Below, piece after piece: positions 34,225-45,759 of a stretch of DNA of 64,000 nucleotides; the stretch's first letter is position 1; each line of letters begins with the position of its first letter. This stretch comes from Nectonema munidae (lineage: Eukaryota; Nematomorpha; Nectonematoida; Nectonematidae). The DNA is taken from contig JAUIRK010000985.1 in assembly GCA_030549495.1 (NCBI GenBank), forward strand, positions 124,001 through 188,000, in the 5' to 3' direction. Both the position numbers and the translations under genes were made by a program. The notes under the pieces were generated by a model, which saw only the letters and a program-made list of their open reading frames with translations, searched no databases and was not told where the DNA came from.

Positions 34225-35690
34225 ATCTTTTTTGAAAACAATAATTTGCTGTCCAACAACCAGTTTGCTTTCAGGAAAGGTTTTTCAACTGATCGTCTCC
34301 ACACCTATTTTCTAGAATCTAGATAAAGTTATTTCGCACCTGGAACAAAAAAGGGACGTTGGTGTAGTTTTCTTAGACATATCAAAAGCGTTTGATAGCA
34401 TCTCGCATAAACGTTTCCTATTGAAACTCCATAAATATGCATTTAATAGCAAAACCCTGAACTTTTTCTACTCATATTTGAAAAACAGAAGACAATTCAT
34501 TCAGTTTAATGGCAATGAATCACAAATTCTTTCTCTTTCCAAAGGTGTGCCTCAAGGCTTCTTTATGCTTGTTTATATGAATGATTTGATCAGAACTTCT
34601 AAGTTTTTTGACTACTTAGTCTACGCAGATGACGTAACTATTCTTTTCCCGGACCCTTCATATAAGAATCTCTTCTTTTCTGAGAATATTTTTCAAGTTA
34701 AACGATGATTCGCTTACAATAACTTGACAATTAATAAATTGAAAACGAAAGCCATGATTATTTTCTTCAAGTTCTCAACCTGTTTTATTTCTTTGTTTCC
34801 AAAAGAAAATCTTCATGTTGTGACGGAATTTGATCTCCTTGGTTTACGTATTGATAGTAAATTGAATTTCCATAACCACATTACTAATCTTTAGGGGAAA
34901 GTATTTTCCTCTTTATGTCTAATTGCTTTTATTAAAAACTCTTTTCTTGCCTCAGATTTCTTAGAGTTTGATAAATTTTGGACATGCAAACTTGCATTCT
35001 TTTGCAAGTTGCCGGTGCAAGCAAATATTCTCATACTAACAACTTGTTTGTGGAATATGATCTTCTTAAACTCAAAGATCTCTTCTCCCCAAAATTGGAC
35101 TATTTCTCATTTCTTCATTTAATGCGACGCATGGACTTTTTCTGAACATCATTACGTTCAAACAGAAAGACTTTTCTGTCCTTCTCTCATTTCAACTTTT
35201 CGCTGCCCACTCTCATTGAACAAACCAAATTTCAGGTCAGCACTTTCAAAACTGTCCGTAAGGTACAAAGTTGTCAATTTTATGTATGTCATAAAAGTTT
35301 AATTGGTGAAAGCTGTTGCTCGACAAAAAAATTCAAAACTTTGTCCAAGCTTCTTTTCACAGACAACTACAAACTGCCACGTGTGTGTAAAAAAAAATTG
35401 TTTTTCATGTAAATACTCAAGTTAAATACAATTAATATTTATTTTTTTTATATATATTTTGCGAAGCTCCTGCTTGCGGTTTTCATAAACTTTTGGAACT
35501 ACGCAAACTTTGTGATTTCATTTATTTCCTTTATGATTTCAATTGTTTTCTGTTGCTTCACTCGTTTTATTTTTACACCACATGATGTATTCATTATTAT
35601 ATATGTGAAGATGTGTACTGTACATGTAAATCTGTATGTGCTTAATTAATTAGTCTCCTTTTCATCTTTGTTCATTTTCATTTTAATAAA
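34225..35690 (+). pseudogene. LINE (CR1/jockey-like) reverse transcriptase and C terminus, 5'-truncated
   Basis: RT motifs appear in order: LSNNQFAFRKGFSTDRLH (about 34245-34300), VVFLDISKAFDSISHK (about 34360-34410), LSKGVPQG (about 34535-34560) and VYADDVTIL (about 34620-34645). Downstream, at about 35010-35130, the post-RT domain words HTNNLFVEYDLLKLKDLF are visible. The frames shift several times and stops are present. The 5' endonuclease ORF is missing, as in usual LINE truncation. It ends near an AATAAA and a (CTT)n tail at about 35688-35705. Confidence 0.75.
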
Positions 35691-35947
35691 TCTTCTTCTT
35701 CTTCCTCTTAAAAAGCGTTCAAGTATCCAAAAATTTAAAATTTAGTTATTCAAAAAAAAAAGAGATTTTACACCACTATTTCAAGGCTTGATGGGAGATT
35801 TTGAAAAACTAAAAAAAATCATAAGATCTACTATTTCAAGTATCGTAAAACTTTTTGAGTAAAAAATATAGTAAGCTTGCTATATCATTTTGCATAGTGC
35901 CCGCAACTACTTTATATATAGTAGCATTTTTGTCAGTGTAGGAAAGA

Positions 35948-35988
35948 GAAATTTTTTGATTGACAGAACCGTAAAGTAAAAGATTACC
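35948..35988 (+). repeat. 41-bp perfect direct repeat, left copy
   Basis: The sequence starting GAAATTTTTTGATTGACAGA and ending AAAAGATTACC is repeated without change at 37755-37795, in the same orientation. The two copies bracket the Merlin transposase. Confidence 0.9.
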
Positions 35989-36369
35989 AATTTCGTGTTG
36001 ACTCAGAGTAGTCAGTAATTGCATGTACTTCTTAAGAAAGTGAAACAATTATTGATGTAGGTCGTAGGAAAACATATTTGTTATGCTCGTATCGAAACAT
36101 CTCATCAATAGTAAAACACACAGAGCAATCGATTTGCGTATAGCGTTTGTATTTTTGTTGTGTGGTTCTGGTTGTATTCGTATAAGATGTTTCGCTCAGC
36201 ATAGATAGCAGCACGCTTATGTGCTATAATGATTCATATATGTATGAATGTGTTTTGTATGGGTTTGAATAACAAAATCATTCTTTTGTAGTTATTACTT
36301 GATACCACACATATGCATCCAAACAAATAAAAAACAACACACGGAAAATATAACCAAATTCACCCACAT

Positions 36370-37431
36370 ATGCTACACTCCCTCAAATCGATCAGGGACA
36401 TGTTTAATTTGACGAGTTGTTTTGACACGAGCATAAGAAGTATATTTTCTTTCATCATTTGTTGTATCAATTCATTTTCATCTGAAATGAATGAACTTAT
36501 GGATACTCTGAGTGAGAATACAATTTTATCTGAAAATTTGAATTTTTCTTCTCTGTTACAAGTTTTAAATTCAAATGATAAATTAGAAATTTTGGTTTGC
36601 TTCGCACAAAGTTATTTTAAATATTTTCCAATGCAATGATTGCCAACAAAATTGTAAATTAATAAAGAGTTGGAAATGTTATGTTTGTGGTAAAAAAAGA
36701 CGGTGGTGCGATCAGGATCTTTTTTTGCAAAAAGCCACCTCACCTTATTCTATGATTTTGTTCATTTATGAATGGTGTCGTGACTATTCATTAGACGCTA
36801 TTATTCATGAAGCATCTATTGGAAGTGGACGAACTGATGTAGACTGGGCCAATTTTTGTAGAGAGATTGCTTCAAGTTGGGTTGAAAGAAATTGTCTAAC
36901 TGTTGGAGGTTTTGATGAAAACTTTGAACAAATTATAGTAGAAATTGATGAAAGCAAGTTTTTTCATAGAAAATATCACAGAGTTACTTGTAGAGAAGGT
37001 CATTGGGTGTTTGGAGCAATTGAAAGAAATAGTAAGAAATATTTTTTAGTTGAAGTTGAAGATAGGAGCGAAACAACTCTTACACAAATTATACAAAGAC
37101 ACATACTACTAGGATCCATTCTTGTTTCTGATGGATGGCCTGCTTACAGGAACATTTCTAACTATAATAATGGAGTTTATGATCATTGGGTAGTTATACA
37201 CCAACGTAACTTTGTTGACCAAATGATATGGACATTCACACGCAAAACATTGAAAATCTTTGGATACGTGCCAAAGGAAAATTTAAAAGACAGTTTTTCA
37301 CCTCCAACGAATTATTCAAATCATATTTAGATGAGTTCGTTTGGAGAAGCCATTTTCCAAAAGCAAAATTATTTTCTGTTTTTAAATTCTTTAAAGATTT
37401 ATTGCAACCTCAAAGTATTGAACAGAGATAA
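36370..37431 (+). pseudogene. Merlin-superfamily transposase (IS1595/ISXO2-like)
   Basis: Order of parts: a zinc ribbon CNDCQQNCK...CYVCGKK (from 36632), a helical region, then the DDE core with IIVEIDESKFFHRKYHRV (first Asp, about 36940-36990), HWVFGAIERN, FLVEVEDRSETTL, and ILVSDGWPAYRN (second Asp, about 37120-37155). The last acidic motif TQNIENLW is at about 37240-37260. A frameshift near 37220 separates NFVDQM from the frame of TQNIENLW, and another lies before the zinc ribbon. Apart from these the core is well conserved. Merlin transposases are about this size. Typical TIRs were not found. Confidence 0.85.
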
Positions 37432-37754
37432 AGTATGTATTTTTTATTTCTAAATTAAATATTTTTTTTTATTTACTTTCATACTTTAATTATAATTAAA
37501 TCTAGAATCTCTAGTAAAATATTTAAATAGTTAAATTTGAAATCTATAAAACTTTTACTAGTAATAGTAAATAGTAAACTTATTTACAGACACGATGCTA
37601 ATGTAAATTAAATCTAGGATCATTAGTAAAATATAGTTAATGAATTCTAATTAAATTTGAAATCTATAAAAATATTTTTCTTAATCTTTATATTATGATA
37701 GAGTTTACTAATGTATAGTTTGATTGACATCACAACAGCCAATAATTTGTCAAA

Positions 37755-37795
37755 GAAATTTTTTGATTGACAGAACCGTAAAGTAAAAGATTACC
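37755..37795 (+). repeat. 41-bp perfect direct repeat, right copy
   Basis: Identical to 35948-35988, same orientation, 1807 bases apart. Confidence 0.9.
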
Positions 37796-37799
37796 CGAT

Positions 37800-38685
37800 T
37801 ATAACGCGGAAGCCAATACAACTCTGGATGGATCTTGGCTTCCCTTTTTCATGGTCAATATATCCAAAATTTTATATTTGAATTTTGCAATATACTTTGA
37901 ATTTTGAAATACTAAATTTACCTCTCCTCATGCCACTTTGTTGAATAACACCTTTTAAAGATGTTTCTGAGGTTGGGTAATAATGAAGTGGTTTTTCATA
38001 CGCATACAGAGACCACATATTTGGTGCATCGTAAAATTACGCTTTATCAATAAAGATATTTCTCATTCATTCCATTGTAAATGTTATAGTTGGGTTAGTG
38101 GCTAGGAAGCCCCATCAGCGATATAAAGGATGTATTGGGTTATATTTGTATATAAGATCTATTTAATACGTGTCATAGACTCATAAATCATACTTCTTTC
38201 TCTCTGGAGATCAATGTTGAATCGAATAGTAATTTTTTATAAGTCCAATACAAAATACATTAAATTTGTATTTATATACATACACTTCCAAGGCAATGTT
38301 GCCTTAATGATTTAATGTAGAAAATTTCAACAAATTAGAGAAGGAATTGTACTCTGAGACACATGTCAATCTTGTGAGCGAGGAAGAAGGCAGCATGATG
38401 AGTTTCAATGCTGATGTCTCATCCTCATAAAGCCCTGGATCCCCTGTAATTATTATTTCATATATACTATATATTAAAGGTAGATTTTCATCTCATCACT
38501 AGAAATGCAAAAAATGATTTCATATTTTAAATTAAACTTGTCTAGGGGCCGAGGAGATAGTGAATAAATTTATATGTCTTTGCCTTCACAAACTTTTGAT
38601 ATATATTCTTCGAGTGGCACATATGTTTGATGTGATCCACCCCTATTTGGCAGTATGCTGAAGACTGCGCTTTTTCTTTTTGTAG
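37800..38685. other. AT-rich sequence, probably intron or 5' flank of the LMO gene
   Basis: It ends in a pyrimidine-rich TTTTTCTTTTTGTAG acceptor at 38685. No upstream coding exon of the LMO gene was recognised here. Confidence 0.4.
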
Positions 38686-38902
38686 GCAACGATCGCTTCG
38701 TGAAGAATGAAGAAAGTGAATCAGGGATCAAGTGCAGCGAGTGCAGCAAGAGGATCACGGAGCGCTTCATGCTACGCGTGGGCGAGCGCTTTTGGCACGA
38801 AGACTGCCTCAAGTGCTCGTGCTGTGATTGCAGACTCGGCGAAGTTGGCTCCTCCCTCTTCACAAAAGCAAACCTGCTTCTCTGCAGAAAGGATTATCTC
38901 AG
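38686..38902 (+). CDS. LMO: LIM-only protein LMO1/3 (Beadex-like), exon with LIM domain 1
   Basis: The exon begins after TTTTTGTAG in phase 1 and ends CTCAG|GTTTTC in phase 2. It encodes LIM domain 1 with the zinc ligands in CSEC, FWHEDCLKCSCC and LLLCRKDYLR. The wording LGEVGSSLFTKANLLLCRKD is that of LMO1/LMO3 and Drosophila Beadex rather than LMO4. LMO proteins are nuclear adaptors without DNA binding. They bridge LDB/Chip with bHLH or GATA factors in neural and appendage development. Together with the next two exons this gives about 145 residues, so only a short first exon is missing. It was not found. It may lie far upstream, as in other animals. Confidence 0.93.
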
Positions 38903-41410
38903 GTTTTCCCATCTTTCTATTTCTATTTGCGTTAGGATTTCCTTGATCGAGGACAGTATTGCTAACTCACTTTTAGTTTTCATATCCCCAAAAATTAAAA
39001 TACCTTTAAAAATAGCTAAAGTATTTTCATTAACATCAAAAATTAGCTAAATCTAATTCTAATATGAAGCTTCAAATCTAAAAACTCTAAATAAGCTCTA
39101 AAATCAAACGAAACACCCTAATACTTATCAAAATTTCCATTAAATTGAGAGAAATATGTCATAGGAAAAATAAAAGAATGAAGTACCACGTACCCTTTTG
39201 GTATTTTCTCAGTAACTTTCAAAGATCAAAATATTTTAACACATAAGTTTTATTAAGCCAGTAAAAACGTTGAAAAGTACTGTGAGATTTCTGGTGTTCA
39301 GTTCGGATTGAAAAAGAAAAATGATAATAAAATTTTTTAAATTTCTCTTTTAAATTTTCTTAAAAATATGCTAACATTTTTCACCTTTTTCTTCAATTTT
39401 TCATTCATAAAACTTTCAATTAAATCAAATTTTGATCAATTTAGAAAAAATTGTGAAAATTTGAGACATTTCATAGATTTGTAAAATTTTTAACAGGACC
39501 ATTTTTTTTAATTTTTGAGGAGGTTATTTCTTATTTTTAAAGAAGCCATCGTTTTTTAATTTTCAAGGAGACTTTTTATTAAATTTTAAGAAAGATACTT
39601 TTTTTAATTTTAATTTTTTTAATTTTTTTTAATTCAATTTTTTTTTAATTTTTAATTAAGGAGGATATATATATTTTTTTAATTTTAAGAAAGGGATTTT
39701 TTTATTTTCATTGAAGACAATTTTTTATTTTAAATAATTTTTGAATTTTTAAGTAGTCAATATCTTTATTTTTAAATTTTTTCTTTTATAAAATCAAATA
39801 TTTATCAATTTAGTGATAATTTTGAAAATTATATCAGATTTCAATCATAAAAGTCGAATAATTTTATGGTAAATAAAAGTAATATTAAATAAAGTTTATA
39901 GTTTGAAATTTTAAACACATCCCAACACGACTTATAACATCACCGTCCTCACTTTGCGCTATAGAAGCTTGACACAACTTTTCTTCATATTTATGAACAG
40001 TAATGGTGTGCTGCATAATTCATTGAACTACGGCTTTTTTTGAGCTGCCTAAACAAAAAGTTGCCATTAAAGTTGCATTAAACACGGCAAGCTTCAACTT
40101 GTTACAAAGTTTACATTTTTAAATGGTAGAATTGAAAAAATTTGATAAAATTTTTTTAACAATGATTATAAAAATTTACGCATATTACATTAAATTACAA
40201 CCTTAAAGTGTTTCCACCAACGCTCCCCCAGTTAAATCGGAATCTTTTCAAATGACCATGTACAAGACTTCTTTTACTACTGATTTAGATTTCACGTTCT
40301 CTGTAAAACACGTTTCGAAATGAGATGGAGAAGTCTCCAAATTAGCGGGATTATCTCAGTTAGATAAAAAGCTAAAAAATTTGGTTACAATGATTAAGAA
40401 ATGTTTTTTTTAATCGTTCCTTATGGCATAGAAGGATTCGACAGATGATAGGAGTGGTTGCGATCAGAAAACCAACTAAGCTATTTGAAGATTAGAAAAA
40501 TAGTTATGATGATAAATTTTCATCTATAAATCTGAAACAAATCAAAATTCTTTATATTTATTACTATTTTTGGACTTGTCAATATAATTAGTTAAAGCAA
40601 GAAGTTATCTTGAGATTCTTTTGAAGATAAGAACAAAATTTTCCTTGATATTTTAAATGCCCACGTTTTTTTGACGAGTCATTTTTATGAATAGAGTTTA
40701 TGTGTGGGATCATTTCATCCATTTTAAACCAATCATATTGAGTATAAGCTTCTAAAATCGCAAGTCCAAAAGATACTTAAGACTTTTAAAATTGAGCTCT
40801 CAAATCAACGCGAGATGACGTTAAACAAATGTTCATTTCATTCGCGTAACATTCATTATTCATTTTGACTGAAATATTACACTCTATTTTTGCATGACAA
40901 GTAAGATGTGCTTTTTGAAATTATAGTTCATTTCTACAAATTCACTAGGAAGTTTTGTAGGCCACGTTATAAAGAATTCTCCTAGAACGTCCTCAAATAT
41001 TTTTGGTTAAAAATGATAATTAAAAATATAAAATAGTAAAATAAAAATATTATAATTTTTTTCTCTATAAAATAAAATGTTGTTTTTCTCTTCAATTTTG
41101 GGGATTGAAAAGTCTCCTGGAATAAGAGAAATGCTTTTTGCAGTTACCAATTTTAGTCATGATCAATGTTTCATTCAAATATTAAATGCCAATAAAATGA
41201 CAAAATAAATGATATATTTGAATCATTTCTACCAAATATACTTAAAATGGCATACGAATACGAAATTTTGGAATCGCGAATCCAAAAATGATTCAAGGTC
41301 CGAGTGGCGCTTCCTGAAACTTCGTATACGCGTATATCCAAGCTTCCTTGCACGCAAATTACTTTGAACTTTACATTTCTCGTTTTCTCTCTAAGTGCAC
41401 CTTCTTCTAG
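38903..41410 (+). other. LMO intron with T-rich degenerate repeats
   Basis: A 2.5-kb intron, donor CAG|GTTTTC and acceptor TTCTTCTAG. At about 39490-39800 a TTTTTTAATTTTNAAGRAGG-like word recurs irregularly every 35-50 bases, a decayed simple array. No genes lie inside. Confidence 0.6.
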
Positions 41411-41536
41411 ACTCTTCGGCATGACCGGCTACTGTTTCGCCTGCCACAAATTCATTCCGGCTTTTGAGTTTGTAATGAAAGCTAAATCACACGTCTACCA
41501 CTTGGAGTGCTTCGCGTGTCAGCAGTGCAGTCATCG
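41411..41536 (+). CDS. LMO: LMO1/3 (Beadex-like), exon with start of LIM domain 2
   Basis: Acceptor CTTCTTCTAG, start in phase 2 completing the Arg codon, end CATCG|GTAAGA. It encodes LFGMTGYCFACHKFIPAFEF and ends in CQQCSHR, giving the first zinc ligands of LIM 2 (CFAC, YHLECFACQQC). Phases on both sides fit the neighbouring exons exactly. Confidence 0.93.
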
Positions 41537-42615
41537 GTAAGAGTGCTTCATTTTTAAACCGCCTTTATTACGAATTCTATCTAGTGTTTTTTCTCGGTTT
41601 CCAGGAAACCCAAACTAATTTTTCCTGCCCTGCAATATCTTTGCTTCCCCTGATTCTATTTACTTCTATTTGATATACACGGATTTCTCGTTAACGACGC
41701 CTTTTTGATAAAATATTGGAGTTATATGGGTAATATTGAGTAATTTTGTGGTATATTTATTAAGTCCGTTTAATTTGAAGGCAAAATCTTTGTTTTTTTC
41801 TCAGAAACGAGTTAATTTCATCATCTACATAATTTTTTTAATGTTCTGTGCGGATAACATGTTAACATAACAAAATAAAAGTTGGCAAATTGCTATTTTA
41901 ACCTGCTAAGTTTACTTTACACCCTTTTTAAGGATATATGTAACAATAGGGTCGGTTAATTTCTGTGCTTTGATGGCTATTTTGTGAATATTGGAAAGGC
42001 TAAAGATTAATTTTTTTTTACATCTCTAAAATTTAGGATTTTGCAAGTCACGTGCAAAATCTGAGATAATTCTGTGTGCGGAGTAAAGGCGAAAAAGCAG
42101 CAATCCCACAATCAAATATGAGTGCTAATAATAATAGTACCGATCTATTTGTCATGTCCGTTTGGCCTTGCACAACTCTGCCTTATGTGTAAGAGTTCAT
42201 ATTACTTTTGCACTCCATTCAATTCCTCCTTCTGCCTGATTTTTAGGATGTCCTATTTATTAAATTTTTATGTAAAATGAGTACTTTAGATTAATTCCAA
42301 AAGAAAACTGTCAAGAAGCAAAAACATTGGTTAGTTGTGCTGATTTTAAGAACACTTTTTCTACGATTTGCAATGATTCAGCATATTAGTATAACATTGT
42401 TTAAAATGATTTTATTTCTAGATTGAATGATAAAACAATCCAGAAAAATAGTAGAAATTAGAAGCGTGAATTCATTTAAACGAAATACTAATTTAAATTC
42501 TACTTGTATAAGAAGTGGATTTGTTTTAAGTTTGTTATAAAATAAAATATCAATTCACTTTACTTTAGTTAATTTAATCAACAATTTTATAACATACATT
42601 TTATTGAACTTTTAG
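41537..42615 (+). other. LMO second intron
   Basis: About 1.1 kb, donor CG|GTAAGA and acceptor TTTTAG. Nothing recognisable lies inside. Confidence 0.6.
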
Positions 42616-42709
42616 GTTTTGTGTTGGTGACAAATTTTACTTTTGTCAGAATAAAATATTCTGTGAATACGACTACGAAGAATTTATGGCACAGTTTATA
42701 AAGGACTGA
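42616..42709 (+). CDS. LMO: LMO1/3 (Beadex-like), last coding exon
   Basis: Acceptor GAACTTTTAG, start in phase 2. It encodes FCVGDKFYFCQNKIFCEYDY with the last LIM 2 ligands (C and D of CEYD) and a short tail ending FIKD before TGA 42707-42709. FCVGDKF is shared with LMO1/3 proteins. Confidence 0.93.
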
Positions 42710-42860
42710 AACTTGGTGGAGAGAAGCCCGTGCCCCCGACTTCTTAAGCACTCGCCGAACGAGATTTGATTTTTCTTCTCTAAGAAAGCAGTTTTCCTTG
42801 CAAGAGGTGGATCGACAGTCTTGGAATATTTCGTGCATTGTTGTTACCTTTTACTTAAAG

Positions 42861-42866
42861 AATAAA
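42861..42866 (+). terminator. Polyadenylation signal AATAAA of the LMO gene
   Basis: AATAAA is about 150 bases after the LMO stop codon, giving a short 3' UTR. Confidence 0.55.
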
Positions 42867-42869
42867 ACG

Positions 42870-43460
42870 GTATTCCTACACGAATGTCAGATTTAATCAA
42901 CGTTCTCCTCACGACACCCAAAAATTAAGTAGTAATTGATATATAATAATAGTTCAACTGGATTTCAATACTACTATAGTACTTATATGATCTGTGGTAT
43001 ATAAGCAAAGTGAAGGGTGAAAATTTGGATCTGGTATCATTAACTTTTTTGTTTTAGAGAGAGAGAGAAACTTTATTGAAAATACAAACAATTAAAAAAT
43101 GAGAATGCTTGCAAAATAACATCGAGAAAAAAAAATATATAGATATATATACATTTTTTTTTATTTATTTTATAGGTAAATTAAATTAAGAGATACAAAA
43201 GAGTAATTTAACATAAAATAGAACAAACAAGATATAAATTTATTCTTATATATATTCTCCATGTTGAGATATATAAAATTATTAGAAAAAAAATGAAAGT
43301 ATAAACAAATTGTGCAATACAAAAGGCCAGGAGCCGCTTTTATGTTGTTGCACTACGATCAGAAACAATACAAAACTTTAACATACAAACAATACTTTGA
43401 AAATAGGAGAAATTACAACAAAATATTAATCAAGACATAAAATATCCAAGTTTTAAGTTA
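42870..43460. other. AT-rich sequence downstream of LMO, probably LINE 3' UTR
   Basis: Includes an AT run at about 43133-43150 and a GA run near 43058-43070. The part from about 43030 lies next to the LINE C terminus and is probably its 3' untranslated region. Confidence 0.4.
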
Positions 43461-43469
43461 CCAGTCTTA

Positions 43470-43985
43470 TTAAATATTACATACAAAACAATTATTTATT
43501 ACACATTGTACTTCATAATTTTTAGTATACGTTTCTTTTACTTTTTTTTTAAATTGACTAATACTTAGACTTAATAAATCGATTAGATAAAAATTATTGT
43601 TCCAAAATTCAGACAACCTGTATTTTATTTTTTGATAATAGTTTGATCTATTATATAATGGAAGTAGAGATTTCCATTTGCAACGCAAATCATATTTATT
43701 TTTAGCAGGGTTAAAATCTAATAAATCAAGAAACATATCTGGCAGTTGATTGTTAAAATATTTGTATAATGTCAATGTAAGATTATATTTATAGAGATCG
43801 TCAATCTTCAAAATTTCAGCTTTAAGAAACATTAGATTTGTATGAGACAAACGGTTTTCATTAAAAATAATTCTAATAGCTTTTTTTTGTAGTCTTAGCA
43901 AATGTGAAAGATTTTGATGTCCCCACAGTGTTATCCCATAGTTTATATAAGGTAGAAAAATGAGTTATATAGTAATTTTTTTACT
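43470..43985 (-). pseudogene. LINE (jockey/CR1-like) ORF2 C-terminal fragment
   Basis: The minus-strand frame runs FLPYINYGITLWGHQ, LLRLQKKAIRIIF, ILKIDDLYKYNL and, near the end, FWNNNFYLIDLLSLSISQFK. This is the standard post-RT region of jockey- and CR1-type LINEs. The 143-codon part from ATG 43901 is open to its natural stop at 43470. The RT itself is missing, as expected for a 5'-truncated insertion. A target-site duplication was not found. Confidence 0.8.
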
Positions 43986-43999
43986 TTAATGGTAAAAGC

Positions 44000-45610
44000 A
44001 TTTTTAAAACACGTCAAAATACCTATTACTCTTATAGAAGTAATATAATTTTAAAAGACAATTTAGCTTTTGAACTGGTTTTATTGTTTCAGAGAGCGAA
44101 CTGCAACTTCAGACAAAGAATTTAATTTATTATTAGAGCTCTTTGCCCTCAGTATATCTGACAATAACTAATTTACAACGATTCAAGCCTCCATATAAGA
44201 AATGTGGTCTAGAAATTCTTAGCAAAACTTACTAAATCCATGTTTTCCTTTATAATGTCATAAATATAGAATTCATTCTACGTTCTTTGCCTGTGTAATG
44301 AAGTTGAGTTATTTGATTCGTTTTATTCCATGACACTATGGTAGCTTTTTCACGATTATTTATTAAAGACTTTGATAAAAATTTTTAACCTTTTTCAAAA
44401 AAAAAATCCAAAAATATTAACATTAGCCAAAAATGAGACTAATAGGCTTTTAGATATAGAAACAAGGATTAATATGCATATTTTGAAATTGAAGGACACG
44501 AATACAGTGAAGACAAAATAATTTTATATAAATCTTAAATATGCTCCAACAAAAGAAGAAGATCATTTAATTTTTCAAATATTGAGAGAAAGAAAATTCG
44601 ACAACAGAATTTTTTTTATATATTTCTTCAAAATAAATTAAAATTATTAATCACTGAAAATAAAAAGTTTTCAATTTCATACAATTTTGAAAGACAACCA
44701 ATAGTGGTAAAAATTAGGTTTTACCATTTTAATAGTAATATTCCTTTCTATGTATGTAAATTGATAGCTTTTACTTTCAATATTTTTCTGTTATGTCACC
44801 ACCAATACCAATATTTTGATAATATGTTAGAATTCACTAAAAGTTCAATTTACAACTATTATTATGCCTAATTTAGGATGATTTTATGGCATTTTAATGA
44901 CCAAGAATAGTATATTATTATTTGGCATAGTTAAAGTAGATATTTAAATAAAGGTAACGTAATCACTTTTGGTTTTCAGTGATAAGTTAATTTTTTATAA
45001 CTTCCGATTGAGAACAGAATCAATTCAAATAAAAGAATGGCGATACAGTGATTGAAGGTACAAAAGGAAAAATGGGAAATGCAGAAAAAAGTACGTGGTG
45101 CAATATAAGTTGTATATGTACAACTATTGACATGTCCACGATCTAGCCTATAACAATGTATAGACTTGAAAACCCTTCACACATAACTTCCACAAAAATG
45201 ATAATAATAATAATAAGGAAAGTATTGGATGAAAAATATTAACGGAGGCGCTAACTTTTAGACTTTTCTCCGTTTAAAAGCTTGAAAAGGGCAAAGATAA
45301 ATTGAAATGTGAAATATCAGAGAAATAAATGTAGAAATAAATGTTAAGTTTCGATTTATTGGTTGTGTCATCAAAATTACATTATGACAGAAAAAGCGCT
45401 CATATCCAAATGTCAAGATAAAATAAAGCCGGAAGATTTTAAAAGCAAATTCCATTTTATTGTGAAATTTATTTTTATAAACTAATTCAAGATATACTGC
45501 ACTCCACATTTAATTTAACAGGTAAAACAATTATTATTTTTTAAAGATGTATCACCTTCACTTCTTTCATGATCACAAGAAGAAAATCCTTCAAAAAACG
45601 GAACCAAGAA
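44000..45610. other. AT-rich sequence without recognised feature
   Basis: An ATA run lies at about 45199-45216. No gene or repeat was recognised. Confidence 0.35.
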
Positions 45611-45613
45611 CGA

Positions 45614-45755
45614 GTAAAGGTACCGTGTGGTGTTTTCATCGAGAAGGCACAATTTGCGCCGCTTGTATCGAACTATGAGAAAGTAGGCTTGATGCGGGAT
45701 CGAACCCAAGACCTTGAGTTATCGAAACCCAGTACCTAACCAACCTTACTCACGC
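45614..45755 (-). repeat. tRNA-derived SINE, copy 1
   Basis: Read on the minus strand, the head begins GCGTGAGTAAGG. It carries an A-box-like TAAGGTTGGTTAGG and the B box GGGTTCGATCCC, with a T-arm-like stem around it. The body then matches 58666-58791 (shared words TTTTCATCGAGAAGGCACAA and TTGTATCGAACTATGA on the plus strand). Confidence 0.8.
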
Positions 45756-45759
45756 TAAC

